A stretch of DNA of 64,000 bases from Sphingopyxis sp. Root154 (GTDB lineage Bacteria; Pseudomonadota; Alphaproteobacteria; Sphingomonadales; Sphingomonadaceae), in assembly GCF_001427105.1 (NCBI RefSeq), contig NZ_LMGI01000001.1, forward strand, positions 310,001 through 374,000, in the 5' to 3' direction. The notes below the pieces were generated by a model. That model worked only from the letters and a program-made list of their open reading frames with translations, ran no database searches and had not been told where the DNA came from. Of the stretch, positions 25,413-34,555 are shown piece by piece (within the stretch, counting starts at the first letter, position 1; each line of letters begins with the position of its first letter). Both the position numbers and the translations under genes were made by a program.

Positions 25413-25610
25413 CTGCGAGGCGCGGCTCGATTGTCGTGCCGAGCTTTACCGCGCCGCCGCGGCCCTCCCGCGTACATGCGGGTTGCTGGGCACGGCGCGC
25501 CTCTCTCCAACAGGTCGGCATCGCACGGTCCGCAAGGGGCCGGGCGGACACCCCGGGACCAGGAAGTTGACAATGGCAAACCGCGCCGGATTATCTTAGA
25601 GCGTCGGGCT

Positions 25611-26528
25611 ATGCAGACGAGGCTTGTTGAATATTTCCTCGCGCTTCATCGCGAGCGGCATTTCGTCCGTGCGGCCGCGGCGTGCAATGTTTCCCAACCG
25701 ACGCTTTCCGCAGGCATCGCGATGCTCGAGAGCCAGCTGGGCAAGCGACTGGTTTCGCGCGATCGGAAATATACCGGGCTCACGCCCGAGGGTGAGGCGA
25801 TCCTGCCGTGGGCTCAGCAGCTTGTGGCGGCGGCTGAGGCGCTTGCGCACGCCGCCGGGACCGCGAGAGGGCCGCTCAAAGGAGAATTGCGCCTGGGCGC
25901 CATCCCCGCTTCGATGCCGGCAACGGGGCATCTCGTCGAGGCAATCCGCGTCCGGTTTCCCGAACTCAATGTACAGCTTCGTTCGCTGACGTCGCGCCAG
26001 ATCGAACGCGAACTGGCCGCGTTCGAGCTCGACGCCGGCATCACCTATATCGACTTCGAACCCCCTGCCCACGCCTTGTCGGTTCCCCTCTACCGTGAGC
26101 GCAGCATGATCGTGAGCGCCACGCAGGGCATTGCCATTCCGCCCGAGCCCGTCTGGGCGGACCTCGCACGACTGCCGCTATGCCTCCTCCCGCAAGGAAT
26201 GCAGAACCGCCGCATTCTCGATGCGCGGCTCGCTGCGCTGGGCCTCGGACTTCGGCCCGTCGTCACCGCCGACAGCTACGTCGCGCTCCTTGCCATCGTC
26301 CGGCATGGCCGGCTCTGTTCGATCATGCCCGATAGCCATGCGCTGCTCATCGACGGCCTCGACTGGATCACAGCGGTCCCGCTGCCGGAGACGGACGACA
26401 TGAACCGCGTCGGCTTGATCGTTTCGGATCGAACGCCAATGAGTCCGCTTGCGCGGGGCGTGCTCACAGTCGCGCGCGAGCTTGATCTTCCCGCGGAGTA
26501 TCGCCCCCTTCATAGGTTTTCTCTATAA
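25611..26528 (+). CDS. LysR family regulator linked to formate dehydrogenase
   Basis: A 305-residue LysR protein. The N-terminal helix-turn-helix is clear (LHRERHFVRAAAACNVSQPT, LSAGIAMLESQLGKRLVSRD), followed by a periplasmic-binding-like effector domain (ELRLGAIPASMPATG, then GHLVEAIRVRFPELNVQL). It lies 69 bases upstream of fdsG on the same strand, an arrangement seen in other proteobacterial NAD-dependent formate dehydrogenase loci, so it probably activates that operon. The upstream frame is open but ATG 25611 begins the standard LysR N-terminus. Confidence 0.87.
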   Translation: MQTRLVEYFLALHRERHFVRAAAACNVSQPTLSAGIAMLESQLGKRLVSRDRKYTGLTPEGEAILPWAQQLVAAAEALAHAAGTARGPLKGELRLGAIPASMPATGHLVEAIRVRFPELNVQLRSLTSRQIERELAAFELDAGITYIDFEPPAHALSVPLYRERSMIVSATQGIAIPPEPVWADLARLPLCLLPQGMQNRRILDARLAALGLGLRPVVTADSYVALLAIVRHGRLCSIMPDSHALLIDGLDWITAVPLPETDDMNRVGLIVSDRTPMSPLARGVLTVARELDLPAEYRPLHRFSL

Positions 26529-26597
26529 CTCATGCGATAGTTCGATTTGACGCTCTGATCGCGCGCAGGCACCCGAACTCGTCGGAGATGTCGAACT

Positions 26598-27065
26598 ATG
26601 CACGCGGACAACACAAAACATGTGGTTGAGAAATGGGTCGAGCGGCTCGGAACGGGCCGCGACCAACTGCTTCCGCTTCTTCACGCCGTCCAGGACGAGA
26701 TAGGCTTTATCGATGACGCCACCGTGCGAGCGCTCGCGGCGTCGCTCAACCTGTCGCGCGCCGACGTCCACGGGGTCGTGACATTCTATCATGACTTCCG
26801 GCGGCGGCCGGCGGGACGCCACGTCGTCAAACTATGTCGCGCCGAAAGCTGCCAGGCGCGTGGCGGCGCGCGGATCGAGGCCGCCGCGGCCAGACGGCTT
26901 GGGGTCGCCATGGGCGCGACGCGCAGCGACGGTCAGGTCAGTCTCGAGCCCGTTTTCTGCCTTGGTCTCTGCGCGATCGGCCCGAATGCGCTGGTCGACG
27001 GACGCCCGATAGCGCGCGTCGACGAAGCGGCGCTGGAAGCAATCGCCCAGGCGGTCGCGGCGTGA
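26598..27065 (+). CDS. fdsG: NAD-dependent formate dehydrogenase, gamma subunit
   Basis: A 155-residue NuoE-like thioredoxin-fold [2Fe-2S] subunit. Cluster ligands are in KLCRAESCQARGG and PVFCLGLCAIGPNALVDG, and the N-terminal helical part shows IGFIDDATVRALA and the HGVVTFYHDFR motif. It passes electrons within the soluble FdsABG complex to NAD+. Its stop codon overlaps the fdsB start (GTGA). Confidence 0.93.
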   Translation: MHADNTKHVVEKWVERLGTGRDQLLPLLHAVQDEIGFIDDATVRALAASLNLSRADVHGVVTFYHDFRRRPAGRHVVKLCRAESCQARGGARIEAAAARRLGVAMGATRSDGQVSLEPVFCLGLCAIGPNALVDGRPIARVDEAALEAIAQAVAA

Positions 27066-28636
27066 AGCGCGTCTTCATCAGCTGCGACATGGCCTCGGTT
27101 GCGCTGGGCGCTGACGCCGTTGCGAGGGCCTTCGTCGGGGCGGGCTGCGAAGTTGTTCGCACCGGATCGCGCGGGCTGTTTTCGATCGAGCCGCTTGTCG
27201 AGATCGAAACCGAGGCGGGCCGGATCGGCTATGGCCCCGTCGCGCCGTGCGAGGTGGAAGCCGTCCTCGACGGGACGCACCGCAATTATATCGGCGCGGT
27301 GGATGAACACCGCTTCTTCGCCGCCCAGAAACGCTTCACTTTCGCGCGCTGCGGGATCGTCGATCCGCTGAGTCTTGCCGATTATGCGGCCCATCGCGGA
27401 TGGATCGGCCTCGACACTGCGCGCGCCGCCGAACCGCAAGCGGTTGTCGACGCGATCAGGGCGAGCGGCCTGCGCGGGCGCGGCGGCGCGGGCTTCCCCA
27501 CCGGGATCAAATGGCAGACGGTGCTCGATGCACCGTGCCGCACCAAATATATCGTATGCAATGCCGACGAGGGCGATAGCGGGACCTTCGCCGATCGCAT
27601 GTTGATGGAAGGCGACCCCTTCTGCCTGATCGAGGGCATGGCGATCGCTGCGCACGCCGTCGGCGCGAGCCGCGGCTTCATCTATATTCGCAGCGAATAT
27701 CCGTTCGGGATCGACGCGATGCGGGCAGCGATAGAATTGTCGGCCGACCGCGTCGCTCCGTTCGAGCTCGAGGTCCGCGTTGGCGCCGGCGCCTATGTCT
27801 GCGGCGAGGAAACCGCGCTGCTCGACAGCATTGAGGGCAGGCGCGGGCAGGTTCGTGCCAAGCCGCCGCTCCCTGCCCTCGCCGGCCTGTTCGGCAAGCC
27901 GACGGTGATCAACAATGTGCTGAGCCTCGCCGCGGTCCCGTTCATTCTGTCCGAAGGGGCGCAAGCCTATGCCGATGTCGGCTTCGGCCGCTCGCGCGGG
28001 ACGATGCCGGTGCAGCTTGCGGGCAATGTGAAGCACGGCGGCCTGTTCGAGGTCGGTTTCGGTATCACGCTCGGTGAACTGGTGAACGACATCGGCGGCG
28101 GCACGGCGAGCGGCCGTCCAGTCCGCGCGGTGCAGGTGGGCGGACCGCTCGGCGCCTATTTCCCGCCATCGATGTTCGACCTGCCCTTTGATTATGAAGC
28201 CTTCACCGCCGCCGGCGGACTGATCGGCCACGCCGGGATCACCATCTTCGACGACAGCGTCGACATGGCGCAAATGGCGCGCTTCGCAATGGAATTCTGC
28301 GCGGCCGAGAGCTGCGGGAAATGCACGCCCTGCCGGATCGGGTCGACGCGCGGAGTCGAGATCGTCGATCGGATCATTGCGGCGCGCGAAAGCGAGCCGG
28401 CCCGCCCCACCGCGAATAACGGCGTGCTTGGCAAGGCGCTCTATTCGCGTGCGCCCGACCGCATCGACGTAAGCCCCAGCGCGCAGACCACGCTGCTCCG
28501 CGATCTCTGCGATACGATGAAATATGGATCGCTCTGCGCGCTTGGCGGCTTCACCCCCTATCCAGTGCTGAGCGCGCTCGATCATTTCCCCGAAGATTTC
28601 GGTGCGCCCGCACCGGCCCTCGAAGCAGCGGAGTAA
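27062..28636 (+). CDS. fdsB: NAD-dependent formate dehydrogenase, beta (diaphorase) subunit
   Basis: A 524-residue NuoF-like subunit starting at GTG 27062. An N-terminal thioredoxin-like region of about 110 residues precedes the FMN/NADH-binding core (GLRGRGGAGFPTGIKWQ, CNADEGDSGTFADR, VGAGAYVCGEETALLDSIEG). The [4Fe-4S] ligands are in ESCGKCTPCRIGSTRG and a later Cys in YGSLCALGGF. It takes electrons from formate oxidation to NAD+. It overlaps fdsG by four bases and precedes fdsA by four bases. Confidence 0.94.
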   Translation: MKRVFISCDMASVALGADAVARAFVGAGCEVVRTGSRGLFSIEPLVEIETEAGRIGYGPVAPCEVEAVLDGTHRNYIGAVDEHRFFAAQKRFTFARCGIVDPLSLADYAAHRGWIGLDTARAAEPQAVVDAIRASGLRGRGGAGFPTGIKWQTVLDAPCRTKYIVCNADEGDSGTFADRMLMEGDPFCLIEGMAIAAHAVGASRGFIYIRSEYPFGIDAMRAAIELSADRVAPFELEVRVGAGAYVCGEETALLDSIEGRRGQVRAKPPLPALAGLFGKPTVINNVLSLAAVPFILSEGAQAYADVGFGRSRGTMPVQLAGNVKHGGLFEVGFGITLGELVNDIGGGTASGRPVRAVQVGGPLGAYFPPSMFDLPFDYEAFTAAGGLIGHAGITIFDDSVDMAQMARFAMEFCAAESCGKCTPCRIGSTRGVEIVDRIIAARESEPARPTANNGVLGKALYSRAPDRIDVSPSAQTTLLRDLCDTMKYGSLCALGGFTPYPVLSALDHFPEDFGAPAPALEAAE

Positions 28637-28640
28637 GGAC

Positions 28641-31487
28641 ATGGGCTTCACCCGCGAAACCGACCATGGCACCCTGCCCGCGCTCGCGACCGGCGCGAAC
28701 GTCACACTCACCATCGACGGCGAACACGTTACCCTGCCCGAAGGCACGTCGATCATGCGCGCCGCGTCGCTGACCGGCACCGCAATTCCGAAACTCTGCG
28801 CCAGCGACAATCTCGAAAGCTTCGGCTCGTGCCGCCTGTGCCTCGTCGAGGTCGAGGGACGGAACGGCTATCCCGCCTCATGCACCACACCGATCGCCGA
28901 AGGGATGGTCGTGCGCACCCAGACCGAGCGGCTGAAGGAGCTCCGCCGCGGGGTGATGGAGCTCTATATCTCGGACCATCCGCTCGACTGCCTGACCTGC
29001 GCCGCGAACGGTGACTGCGAATTGCAGAACCAGGCGGGCGCTGTTGGTCTCCGCGACGTGCGCTATGGTTATGACGGCGCGACCAACATGGGCCAGCCGA
29101 AGGACCAGTCGAACCCCTATTTCGATTTCGATCCGTCGAAGTGCATCGTCTGCTCGCGTTGCGTGCGCGCGTGCGACGAGGTGCAAGGCACGTTCGCGCT
29201 CACCATTGAGGGCTTGGGTTTCGGATCGAAGGTCGCCGCGTCGCAGGACGATGCCTTTCTTGCGTCAGAATGCGTGTCGTGCGGTGCGTGCGTGCAGGCA
29301 TGCCCGACCGCGAGCCTGATCGAGAAGAAGGTGGTCGAGACCGGCACCCCGGACCGGTCCGTGATAACCACCTGCGCCTATTGCGGCGTCGGCTGCACCT
29401 TCCGCGCCGAGATGCGCGGCGAGGAACTGGTGCGCATGGTGCCGTGGAAGGATGGCAAGGCGAACCACGGCCATAGCTGCGTCAAGGGCCGCTTCGCCTG
29501 GGGCTATGCGCAGCATAAGGAGCGCATCCTCCATCCGATGATCCGCACGAGCATCACCGAACCGTGGCGCGAAGTCAGCTGGGACGAAGCGATCGTCCAT
29601 ACCGCGAGCGAGTTCCGCCGCATCCAGGAAAAATATGGCAGGCTCGCGGTCGGCGGCATCACCTCGAGCCGCTGCACCAATGAGGAGACCTTCCTCGTTC
29701 AGAAACTGGTCCGGCAGGGCTTCGGCAACAACAATGTCGATACCTGCGCGCGCGTCTGTCACTCGCCGACGGGCTATGGGCTGAAGACGACCTTCGGCAC
29801 TTCCGCGGGCACGCAGGATTTCGACAGCGTGATGCAGTCCGACGTCATCCTCGTCATCGGCGCCAACCCTACCGACGCGCACCCCGTCTTCGGCAGCCGG
29901 ATGAAACAGCGACTTCGGCAAGGCGCAAAATTGATCGTCATCGATCCGCGGCGGACCGACCTGGTCAGGTCTCCCCACGTCGAGGCCGAACATCACCTTC
30001 CGCTGCGTCCCGGTACCAATGTCGCGATGCTGACCGCGATGGCGCATGTCATCGTGACCGAAGAACTCTACGACGAAGCCTTCATTCGCGAACGGTGCGA
30101 TTGGGACGAGTTCCAGGATTGGGCGGATTTCGTCTCGGAAGCCGCGCGCTCGCCCGAGGCGATCGAACCGCTGACCGGTGTCCGCGCCGAAGATGTCCGC
30201 GGCGCGGCGCGCCTCTATGCTACCGGCGGCAACGGCGCGATCTATTATGGCCTCGGCGTCACCGAGCATAGCCAGGGATCATCGACTGTGATGGCGATCG
30301 CCAACCTCGCGATGGCGACGGGGAACATCGGGCGCGAGGGTGTCGGGGTAAACCCGCTGCGCGGCCAGAATAATGTCCAGGGCGCGTGTGACATGGGCAG
30401 TTTCCCGCACGAATTTTCGGGCTACCGCCATGTGTCGGACGACGCGACGCGCGCGATGTTCGAAGCCGCCTGGGGCGTGAAGCTCGATCATGAGCCCGGT
30501 CTTCGCATCCCCAACATGCTGGATGCCGCGACCGACGGGACCTTCAAGGCGCTGTTCATCCAGGGCGAGGATATCTTGCAGTCCGATCCCAACACGCATC
30601 ATGTCGCGGCGGGGCTCGCCGCGATGGAGTGCGTCGTCGTGCAGGATCTGTTTTTGAACGAAACCGCGAACTACGCGCATGTCTTCCTGCCGGGTTCGAC
30701 CTTCCTCGAAAAGGACGGCACCTTCACCAATGCCGAGCGCCGCATCCAGCGCGTCCGCAAGGTGATGGCGCCATTGAACGGCCAGGCCGACTGGGAGATC
30801 GTGCAGCTCGTCGCCAACGCGATGGGGCTCGGCTGGAGCTATAGCCATCCATCGGAAATCATGGACGAGATCGCGGCGCTCACGCCGACCTTCGCGGGCG
30901 TCCATTATGACCGGCTCGACGCCGAAGGCTCGCTGCAATGGCCCGCGAACGATGCCGCGCCGGGCGGCACGCCGACGATGCATATCGACGGCTTCGCGCG
31001 CGGCAAGGGCAAGTTCATCGTTACCGACTATATCCCAACCGACGAGAAGACCGGGCCGCGCTTCCCGCTGCTGCTCACCACTGGCCGCATTCTCAGCCAT
31101 TACAACGTCGGCGCACAGACGCGGCGCACCGCGAACACCGCGTGGCACCCCGAGGACAGGCTCGAGATTCATCCGGCCGATGCCGAGAATCGCGGGATCA
31201 AGGACGGCGACTGGGTGGGCCTCAAGAGTCGCGCCGGGGAGACCACGCTGCGCGCCCAAATCACCGAACGCGTTGCACCGGGGGTCGTCTACACGACTTT
31301 CCACCATCCCGACACGCAAGCGAACGTCATCACCACCGACTATTCGGACTGGGCGACCAACTGCCCCGAATATAAGGTAACCGCGGTGCAGGTCGGCCTC
31401 TCGAACGGCCCGTCGGACTGGCAGGAGGATTATGCCGATCATGCCCGGCAGAGCCGCCGGATCGCACCGCTCGAGGCGGCCGAATAG
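28641..31487 (+). CDS. fdsA: NAD-dependent formate dehydrogenase, alpha (catalytic) subunit
   Basis: A 948-residue molybdenum bis-PGD enzyme oxidising formate to CO2. In order: a [2Fe-2S] domain (FGSCRLCLVEVEGRNG), a His-ligated cluster (HPLDCLTCAANGDCE), two [4Fe-4S] ferredoxin motifs (CIVCSRCVRACDE, CVSCGACVQACP), the proximal cluster (TTCAYCGVGCTF) and the Mo domain, with the active-site Cys in CARVCHSPTGYGL. It is not a selenoprotein. The C-terminal domain (LLLTTGRILSHYNVGAQTRR) binds the pterin cofactor. Together with FdsB and FdsG it forms the cytoplasmic O2-tolerant complex. Confidence 0.95.
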   Translation: MGFTRETDHGTLPALATGANVTLTIDGEHVTLPEGTSIMRAASLTGTAIPKLCASDNLESFGSCRLCLVEVEGRNGYPASCTTPIAEGMVVRTQTERLKELRRGVMELYISDHPLDCLTCAANGDCELQNQAGAVGLRDVRYGYDGATNMGQPKDQSNPYFDFDPSKCIVCSRCVRACDEVQGTFALTIEGLGFGSKVAASQDDAFLASECVSCGACVQACPTASLIEKKVVETGTPDRSVITTCAYCGVGCTFRAEMRGEELVRMVPWKDGKANHGHSCVKGRFAWGYAQHKERILHPMIRTSITEPWREVSWDEAIVHTASEFRRIQEKYGRLAVGGITSSRCTNEETFLVQKLVRQGFGNNNVDTCARVCHSPTGYGLKTTFGTSAGTQDFDSVMQSDVILVIGANPTDAHPVFGSRMKQRLRQGAKLIVIDPRRTDLVRSPHVEAEHHLPLRPGTNVAMLTAMAHVIVTEELYDEAFIRERCDWDEFQDWADFVSEAARSPEAIEPLTGVRAEDVRGAARLYATGGNGAIYYGLGVTEHSQGSSTVMAIANLAMATGNIGREGVGVNPLRGQNNVQGACDMGSFPHEFSGYRHVSDDATRAMFEAAWGVKLDHEPGLRIPNMLDAATDGTFKALFIQGEDILQSDPNTHHVAAGLAAMECVVVQDLFLNETANYAHVFLPGSTFLEKDGTFTNAERRIQRVRKVMAPLNGQADWEIVQLVANAMGLGWSYSHPSEIMDEIAALTPTFAGVHYDRLDAEGSLQWPANDAAPGGTPTMHIDGFARGKGKFIVTDYIPTDEKTGPRFPLLLTTGRILSHYNVGAQTRRTANTAWHPEDRLEIHPADAENRGIKDGDWVGLKSRAGETTLRAQITERVAPGVVYTTFHHPDTQANVITTDYSDWATNCPEYKVTAVQVGLSNGPSDWQEDYADHARQSRRIAPLEAAE

Positions 31488-31514
31488 ATGGCGATGGAGG
31501 ACGAAGAGGGCGTC

Positions 31515-31730
31515 ATGTCGACCGGCGAACGCCTGATCTACATGGCGAACCAGATCGCACGCAATCTGGCATCGGAAGGTGGCGAGCGTTCGGCCGAGAT
31601 GGTCGCCGACCATATCCGCAGCTTCTGGGATCCGTCGATGCGCCAGCGCATCGTCGCCCTCGCGGCGGACCGGCCCAATGCGCTGTCGCCGATCGCCGCC
31701 GCCGCGGTGCGGCGGATCGCAGCAGCTTGA
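31515..31730 (+). CDS. fdsD: NAD-dependent formate dehydrogenase, delta subunit
   Basis: A small protein of 71 residues from ATG 31515 (AGAGGG just upstream), or 80 from ATG 31488, which directly follows the fdsA stop. The family core LIYMANQIARNLA and the end of the helix bundle (FWDPSMRQRIVALA) are present. FdsD is needed for assembly or activity of the complex in related bacteria, though its exact role is unclear. It overlaps fdhD by four bases. Confidence 0.85.
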   Translation: MSTGERLIYMANQIARNLASEGGERSAEMVADHIRSFWDPSMRQRIVALAADRPNALSPIAAAAVRRIAAA

Positions 31731-32509
31731 ACGACGGCGCATCCGCGCAGCGGTTCCGGAGAATCGTGCCGGACGGCGGGCATGAAATGATCGAACGCGA
31801 ACTCGCGGAGGAGACGCCCGTCGCGCTCGAATTCAACGGCATCGGCTATGCGGTGCTGATGGCAACACCGGAAGACATTTCCGATCTCGTCGCCGGATTC
31901 CTGATTTCCGAGCGGCTGCAATCTCCCGGCGATCCGGTGGTCGAGGTCGCGCTTCATCGTACCGACAAGGGGATCGTCGCCCGCGCCAATCTGCCCGCCG
32001 ACCGGACGGCGGCACTGCTCGGCCGCGTGCGCCATCGCGCGACGGACTCATCTTGCGGCCTGTGCGGGATCGAAAATATCGAGCAGGCGATGCGACCGCT
32101 GCCGTCCATATCCGGTAAATCCATGCCAGGCGACACCGCCGTGTTTCGCGCGCTCGGCGAGCTCGACAGCTTCCAGCCGCTGAACGCGCGCACCGGTGCG
32201 GTCCATGTCGCGGCATGGGCCAATGCAAGCGGCGCCGTCCAAATGGCTCGCGAGGATGTCGGCCGCCACAACGCGTTCGACAAGCTGATCGGCGCGATGC
32301 GGCGTGCGGGTTCGGCGTGGAACGGCGGGTTCGCGCTGCTTTCCTCGCGTTGCTCGTTCGAACTGGTCGAGAAGGCAGTGCTTGCCGATTGCCCGATGCT
32401 CGTGACCATCTCCGCGCCATCGCGCCTCGCGGTCGACCGTGCCGCCGCCGCCGGTCTTGCCCTGCGCGTGCTCGCGCGGCGCGATGCGCTGCTCGCGGCG
32501 GTGACATGA
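31727..32509 (+). CDS. fdhD: Formate dehydrogenase accessory sulfurtransferase
   Basis: A 260-residue FdhD (FdsC) protein. The catalytic CxxC is in TDSSCGLCGIENIE. The C-terminal REDVGRHNAFDKLIGA and SSRCSFELVEKA segments are diagnostic. It delivers sulfur to the molybdenum cofactor before insertion into FdsA. Translation appears to start at TTG 31727, overlapping the fdsD stop (TTGA); a later ATG at 31784 is the alternative. It overlaps mobA by four bases. Confidence 0.92.
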   Translation: MNDGASAQRFRRIVPDGGHEMIERELAEETPVALEFNGIGYAVLMATPEDISDLVAGFLISERLQSPGDPVVEVALHRTDKGIVARANLPADRTAALLGRVRHRATDSSCGLCGIENIEQAMRPLPSISGKSMPGDTAVFRALGELDSFQPLNARTGAVHVAAWANASGAVQMAREDVGRHNAFDKLIGAMRRAGSAWNGGFALLSSRCSFELVEKAVLADCPMLVTISAPSRLAVDRAAAAGLALRVLARRDALLAAVT

Positions 32510-33048
32510 CCATGCGGATCGCAGGGGTCGTGCTCGCTGGAGGGCGATCACGACGCTTCGGCTCGGACAAGGCCGTAGCGCAATTTCAGGGCCGGGCCCT
32601 TCTCGATTTCTCGATCCTCGCGCTGCGCTCTCATTGTGACATCCTGTTCGTCTCGGGGCGCTTTCATCCCGCGCATCCCGTTTCGGCCGATCGTCCGGGC
32701 CGAGGCTATGGTCCACTTGGCGCGCTCGCCGGCGCCATGCAGAGAGCGAACGCTCTGGGATTCTCGCACCTTCTGTCGATCGCTTGCGATAGGCCGCACC
32801 TCCCCGCCCCCCTGCTGGCAGCGCTTATGACGCGCACCGCGGGCGCCTATGCCGCCTCCTGCCCCGTGATAGGCTTCTGGCCCACGCGTCTCGGCAGCGA
32901 TCTCGAGCGCCATCTCGCAGACGGTGACAACAGAGCGGTTCGAGTTTGGGCCGTGAGCGAGTCCATCACGCCACTGGCCGGCTTCGGCGAGATCCCCAAT
33001 ATCAACTGCGCTTCCGATCTGGCCCGTATGGCCAGTCCCCATGGCTGA
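32506..33048 (+). CDS. mobA: Molybdenum cofactor guanylyltransferase
   Basis: A 180-residue MobA that attaches GMP to molybdopterin, needed for the bis-MGD cofactor of FdsA. The nucleotide-binding signature is GVVLAGGRSRRFGSDKA, the Mg-binding Asp lies in SIACDRPHLP, and NINCASDLAR closes the fold. The ATG overlaps the fdhD stop (ATGA). It is short for the family but complete. Confidence 0.9.
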   Translation: MTMRIAGVVLAGGRSRRFGSDKAVAQFQGRALLDFSILALRSHCDILFVSGRFHPAHPVSADRPGRGYGPLGALAGAMQRANALGFSHLLSIACDRPHLPAPLLAALMTRTAGAYAASCPVIGFWPTRLGSDLERHLADGDNRAVRVWAVSESITPLAGFGEIPNINCASDLARMASPHG

Positions 33049-34252
33049 CAAGATATCGGTCGCTGAAGCGCTCGACCGGATCGAGCGCAACATTTCTCCA
33101 TCCGTGCCACAGCGGATCTTGATCGACGCCGAGGCCGAAGGGCTTGTGCTCGCCGCCGCTGTAAACGCCGCCGCCGCCACGCCCCGATTCGATTGTTCGG
33201 CGATGGATGGCTTTGCCCTCGCAAGCGAGGGGACGCGATATGCAACCGCATCGGAGCCGGCGTGTCTCGCCCTCGCAGACGACGTCCCGGCTGAAGCCAG
33301 CCCGCTGGCGTTATCTGCAGGAGCCGCGGCACCGATCAGCACCGGCGCCCCCATCCCCGAAGGCGCCGATGCCGTTGTCGCCCGGGAGTCGTGCCGGGTC
33401 GCCGGCGGGATGCTCGAAGTGACCGAGGCCGTCGCGGCCGGGCGCCACATCCGCCGGCGCGGCGAGGACGTACCGGCCGGTGGGCATGTCGCGGCTGCCG
33501 GGACACCGCTCACGCCTGCGCTGATCGGAGCCTTGCTTGCCTATGGCGTGTCGGATGTTGCGGTCCGGCGTCCGCCGTCCATCGATATCATCGCCACCGG
33601 ATCCGAGCTTACCGCGTATGCTTGCAATGCTTCTTTGGCGCGCATCGACAGCAACGGTCCGATGATCGCCGCCATGTGCCGTTCGCTCGGATTGCGTTAC
33701 CGGTTGACCGGGCCGGTGCCCGACGATCTGCGGCAGCTTTGTGACCGATTTCTGTTCCCGGAAAATACGCCGCGCGCCGATATGTTGATATCAACCGGTG
33801 GCGTCTCCGGGGGGGCCCACGATCATGTGCGCCAAGCGCTCGAGGCGATTGGCGCCCGGATCATATTTCACGGTGTCGCGATGCGGCCCGGAAAGCCGAT
33901 TCTGTTCGCCTTGCTCCCCGACGGGCGCCCCTTTTTCGGTTTGCCCGGAAATCCCGTAGCCGCGCTCGTCGGCTTCCGTTTCTTCGTTTTGACGGCAATT
34001 CGGCGCGCGCTTGGTCTCGAGCGCGAGCGCGGCACCCCGGTAACCGGCGTCGGCCCGGCACGCACCGGGACCACTCTGTTTCTCCGGGGCCGCCGCGACG
34101 ACCTTCACGGCGGCGTTGAAATTGACGCGGACCAGAGATCGCATGTGCTTGGATCGGTGGTTACGTCGGATTGCTGGGTTCGGCTGGAGGCGGATCGCGG
34201 GGCGCCGCTTGCTCTCTGCTTCGACCAGCGGCCGCGTCTGACCTCCCGGTGA
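33041..34252 (+). CDS. moeA: Molybdopterin molybdenumtransferase
   Basis: A 403-residue MoeA, inserting molybdenum into molybdopterin. Motifs: FDCSAMDGFAL near the N-terminus, SAGAAAPISTGAPIPEGADA in domain III, DIIATGSEL, ISTGGVSGGAHDHVRQAL, and the domain IV region FGLPGNPVAALVGF. It overlaps mobA by eight bases and closes the formate dehydrogenase operon, giving the locus its own cofactor supply. Confidence 0.93.
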   Translation: MADKISVAEALDRIERNISPSVPQRILIDAEAEGLVLAAAVNAAAATPRFDCSAMDGFALASEGTRYATASEPACLALADDVPAEASPLALSAGAAAPISTGAPIPEGADAVVARESCRVAGGMLEVTEAVAAGRHIRRRGEDVPAGGHVAAAGTPLTPALIGALLAYGVSDVAVRRPPSIDIIATGSELTAYACNASLARIDSNGPMIAAMCRSLGLRYRLTGPVPDDLRQLCDRFLFPENTPRADMLISTGGVSGGAHDHVRQALEAIGARIIFHGVAMRPGKPILFALLPDGRPFFGLPGNPVAALVGFRFFVLTAIRRALGLERERGTPVTGVGPARTGTTLFLRGRRDDLHGGVEIDADQRSHVLGSVVTSDCWVRLEADRGAPLALCFDQRPRLTSR

Positions 34253-34262
34253 ATTTCTCGCA

Positions 34263-34278
34263 CGGGCGCCGCCGCCCG
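34263..34278. terminator. GC-rich hairpin after moeA
   Basis: CGGGCG and CGCCCG arms with a four-base loop begin ten bases after the moeA stop codon. There is no T tract. The rest of the 300-base gap to the next receptor shows no gene or clear operator. Confidence 0.4.
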
Positions 34279-34555
34279 GCTGCCTGCAATCCAATCCTCA
34301 AAGCAATGCAACGCTGGTCAATCTTTACGTCACCCTGAGGCAAGACGCGTCCGCTTATCTCGAATAGCGCTGGTTCGCTGGCATAGGAGCGGTCGAAGCC
34401 GCCAGCCATGGTCGTTCGGACCATAGCCGAGACTCTCTATTGTTCGCAATGGTTTGAGGCCGAATGTCCAAAGCTGGCGCCATGCGACGCCGCGCGGGCG
34501 AAATGGGGATGTCGCTGTCGAGACATGGTCGCGGCAGCAATAAAAGGGGGGAAAC

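Noticed and set aside
26933..28810. Very long open frame antisense to fdsG and fdsB (625 codons)
   Set aside because: It is the complement of two well-recognised genes, with Ala/Arg-rich unstructured content and no family motif, as expected from GC-rich codon bias.
30279..31742. Open frame antisense to the end of fdsA
   Set aside because: It mirrors the pterin-binding domain of fdsA and carries no recognisable motif.
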